Under the pieces are notes generated by a model. The model was not told where the DNA came from. It searched no databases and saw only the letters and a program-made list of their open reading frames with translations. Below, piece after piece: positions 61,969 through 64,000 of a stretch of 64,000 bases of DNA. Origin of the DNA: Planctomicrobium sp051465645 (lineage in GTDB: Bacteria; Planctomycetota; Planctomycetia; Planctomycetales; Planctomycetaceae). Position 1 is the first letter of the stretch. Every line of letters begins with the position of its first letter. Made by a program: the position numbers and the translations under genes. The stretch spans positions 1,178,001-1,242,000 of the forward strand of contig NZ_CP195790.1 of assembly GCF_051465645.1 (NCBI RefSeq), in the 5' to 3' direction.

Positions 61969-63306
61969 ATGAGCACTCAACTCACCCCACCAAAACCTAT
62001 TCAACATTCCCCATCTGCTGGAGAAACTCCTCAGGTCAAGGGAACGGCTCCGTCTTCAGGACTCTCAAGTTCAAAGCAATCCAAAGGGAAGGGATTTCTA
62101 ATATGGATGCTCCTCGCGGCTCTTGGCGGAGCTGCCTGGTATTTCCATCCTTACTGGCTTCCCCAAGTCCAGAAAGTGTTGTTGCCACCACCTGCTGACA
62201 CTGCCCCGAAAGGTCCCCGGGTTGTCACAGTCACAGCTCAACCGATCACGGAACGGGACTTCAACCTGTACATCAACGGTTTGGGGACTGTGACCGCCTA
62301 TAACACCGTCACGATCCGCAGTCGTGTCGAAGGCGAAGTGATCAACGTTGCCTTCAGTGAAGGTCAAATGGTTCAGGCTGGCGATCTGCTTGCCGAGATC
62401 GATCCGCGACCGTACGAAATGCTGCGAGATCAGGCGCTCGCTCAGATTCAGCGAGATGAAGCGACATTGCGTCTGGCGGAAGTCACTCTGTCGCGACAAC
62501 AGGAACTGATGAAATCGCAGGCATCAACTCCTCAGTTGGTGGACCAGCAGATTGCACAGGTGGAACAGACAAAAGCGGCGCTGCAACTTGATCAGGCAAT
62601 GCTCGATAACGCGAAGCTCCAGCTCGCCTTTTCCAGAATCACCGCTCCGATCTCTGGTCGAATTGGCCTGCGACTGGTCGACAAAGGAAACATGATTCAG
62701 GCAAATTCCAGTCAGGGAATCGCCGTCATTACTCAGCTCGAACCGATTTCGCTGACGTTTACCATTTCTCAAGATGAGATCCCACGAGTTCAGCGTCGCA
62801 TCGTTGAGTCCGGTGCTCTGACAGTCGACGCCTATGATCGGGATTTCCGTACGAAAATCGAGACTGGCACACTGACCGCCATCGACAATCAGGTTGATGC
62901 CACAACGGGAACATTGCGACTCAAAGCAACCTTCGAGAACAAAGAGCATCTGCTCTTTCCGAATCAATTTGTGAACGCACGACTGCATGTTGAAACAATC
63001 CCGAATGCATTGCTGGTTCCCACATCGGCAATTCAGCGTGGATCAGACAAAACATACGTTTACGTCTTGAAGCCGGATAATACTGTCGAATTACGAACTG
63101 TTCGCACCGGGCCATCAGAAGGGGCCGAGATCTCCATTCTTGAAGGAGTGTCTCGGGGAGAGATCGTCGTCACAAACGGTCTCGATAAACTCCGTCCGGG
63201 AGCTCAGGTGACTGTTGCCGGAAGCCAGAACGCAAAGAGCGAACCAGAGAAGAGTGGTCCACCATCGCCGAAGCCACAGGCGGGGTCCGGGAAAGGCGAG
63301 GCATGA
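61969..63306 (+). CDS. RND efflux adaptor, MdtA-like
   Basis: 445 residues. N-terminal cytoplasmic Pro/Ser/Lys-rich tail, one membrane segment (FLIWMLLAALGGAAWYF), then the adaptor: VTVTAQPITERDFNLYINGLGTVTAYNTVTIRSRVEGEVINVAFSEGQMVQAGDLLAEIDPRPYEMLRDQALAQIQRDEATL, coiled coil to about 235, LQLAFSRITAPISGRIGLRLVDKGNMIQA, and the barrel domain QLEPISLTFTISQDEIPRVQRRI, TVAG in the last beta strand. The AYNTVTIRSRVEGE and RPYEM blocks are typical of MdtA. The last bases overlap the next gene (ATGA). No TetR or two-component regulator lies upstream within the window. Confidence 0.93.
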   Translation: MSTQLTPPKPIQHSPSAGETPQVKGTAPSSGLSSSKQSKGKGFLIWMLLAALGGAAWYFHPYWLPQVQKVLLPPPADTAPKGPRVVTVTAQPITERDFNLYINGLGTVTAYNTVTIRSRVEGEVINVAFSEGQMVQAGDLLAEIDPRPYEMLRDQALAQIQRDEATLRLAEVTLSRQQELMKSQASTPQLVDQQIAQVEQTKAALQLDQAMLDNAKLQLAFSRITAPISGRIGLRLVDKGNMIQANSSQGIAVITQLEPISLTFTISQDEIPRVQRRIVESGALTVDAYDRDFRTKIETGTLTAIDNQVDATTGTLRLKATFENKEHLLFPNQFVNARLHVETIPNALLVPTSAIQRGSDKTYVYVLKPDNTVELRTVRTGPSEGAEISILEGVSRGEIVVTNGLDKLRPGAQVTVAGSQNAKSEPEKSGPPSPKPQAGSGKGEA

Positions 63307-64000
63307 ACACGTCGCGATTCTTCATTCTCCGCCCCGTCGCGACAGTTCTATTCATGATATCAATCCTGCTGACAGGGTTGGTGGCGTATCGACTGTTGCC
63401 TGTGTCTGCCCTTCCGCAGGTTGATTATCCAACCATTCAAGTTCTGACGTTTTACTCTGGTGCTGGTGCCGAGGTGATGACGTCGTCTGTCACTGCACCG
63501 TTAGAGCGTCAGTTTGGTCAGATTCCGGGCATGACGCAGATGACATCGAGCAGTTCTGCTGGATGTTCTGTCATCACCATGCAGTTCAATCTCGACCTGA
63601 ATATCGATGTCGTTGCGCAGGAAGTTCAGGCTGCCATCAATGTCGCCAGCACGTTTCTCCCGAACGATCTTCCCAGCCCGCCGGTCTATACAAAGACAAA
63701 TCCGGCCGATGCTCCAATTCTCACATTAGCACTTCTTTCGGACACACTGCCGCTCTCAGAGGTGCAGGACCTTGCAGACACCAGACTCGTCCAGCGCATT
63801 TCGCAATTGGGTGGGGTCGGGATGGTCAGTATCAGCGGGGGGCAGAAGCCTGCGATTCGAGTTCAGGCAAATCCAACTTCACTGTCGGCGTTAGGACTCA
63901 CGTTAAGTGACGTTCGAACAACGCTCGCCCAAGCGAATGTGAATCAGGCAAAAGGAAGTTTTGACGGGGAACGTCAGGCTTACATCATCGGCGCCAACGA
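63303..64000 (+). CDS. RND efflux pump, MdtB/MdtC-like (truncated by window end)
   Basis: First 232 residues of an RND transporter, cut by the window edge, starting at ATG 63303 that overlaps the TGA of mdtA-like gene. RND pattern: FFILRPVATVLFMISILLTGLVAYRLLPVSALPQVDYPTIQVLTFYSGAGAEVMTSSVTAPLERQFGQIPGMTQMTSSSSAGCSVITMQFNLDLNIDVVAQEVQAAIN, then LPNDLPSPPVYTKTNPADAPILTLAL. These resemble MdtB/MdtC more than AcrB. In the usual MdtABC system two pump genes follow the adaptor; the second would lie beyond the window. Confidence 0.93.
   Translation, partial: MNTSRFFILRPVATVLFMISILLTGLVAYRLLPVSALPQVDYPTIQVLTFYSGAGAEVMTSSVTAPLERQFGQIPGMTQMTSSSSAGCSVITMQFNLDLNIDVVAQEVQAAINVASTFLPNDLPSPPVYTKTNPADAPILTLALLSDTLPLSEVQDLADTRLVQRISQLGGVGMVSISGGQKPAIRVQANPTSLSALGLTLSDVRTTLAQANVNQAKGSFDGERQAYIIGAN

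Overview
The window reads as chromosomal DNA of a planctomycete, most like the Planctomycetaceae/Gimesia/Rubinisphaera type. The evidence is lineage-typical families: several DUF1559 prepilin-like proteins with the pilin N-terminus, a PSCyt1/PSCyt2/PSD1 protein (cytochrome c plus DUF1549/DUF1553) followed by a DUF1501 protein, a DUF1080 protein, an ECF sigma factor beside a FecR-domain protein, and a DUF4034/WD40 protein. Identification is by eye from protein motifs; no database search was run. I saw no rRNA, tRNA, CRISPR array or replication origin.

Layout. 1-3.1 kb: a doubtful minus-strand frame running off the left edge, then a phosphoketolase. 3.6-8.8 kb: a three-gene operon (HlyD-like adaptor, double-ATPase/permease fusion, second permease) in the same order as E. 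coli yhiI-rbbA-yhhJ. 9-13.4 kb: PPK2, an O-methyltransferase, a YheT-like hydrolase and a secreted SGNH-like protein. 13.5-16.8 kb (minus): a glycine-rich TPR protein and a SnoaL-like secreted protein. 17.3-21.3 kb (minus): DUF1611 (DgcN-like), enolase-superfamily epimerase (DgcA-like) and a secreted N-acyl-D-amino-acid deacylase, a possible D-glutamate/cell-wall salvage group. 21.4-23 kb (minus): DUF1559 plus lipoprotein, divergent from a XylR-type regulator.

24.7-35.1 kb (plus): a long surface/degradation locus: ECF sigma, FecR-domain protein, DUF1559, lipoprotein, PSD1-LamG, DUF1501 and a sialidase-like protein, followed by a DUF1559 pseudogene. 35.9-40 kb: two secreted proteins (DUF4034-WD40 and an unnamed planctomycete-type protein). 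40.2-42.3 kb (minus): DUF1080 protein and DNA polymerase IV. 42.5-48.4 kb: an RND efflux operon with a palindrome lying exactly between consensus-like -35 and -10 boxes, and a TetR gene behind the pump.

48.4-51 kb (minus): SRPBCC and VOC proteins, then the wreck of a DUF1501 gene abutting an IS5-type transposase fragment, then an intact DUF1559 gene; this looks like an eroded copy of the 27-33 kb locus. 51-56.5 kb (minus): bestrophin-like channel, UspA-like protein, NtrC-type regulator and its histidine kinase. 56.8-61 kb: YebC/YeeN-type protein, small secreted protein, DUF899-SRPBCC fusion and a small membrane protein. 62-64 kb: a second RND system (MdtA/MdtB-like), cut by the window's right end.

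The window is rich in efflux (one ABC and two RND systems, none with an outer-membrane factor gene here) and in envelope/secreted functions. The most distinctive items are the D-amino-acid group, the operator-in-promoter of the RND pump, and two eroded DUF1559/DUF1501 loci, one carrying an IS fragment.
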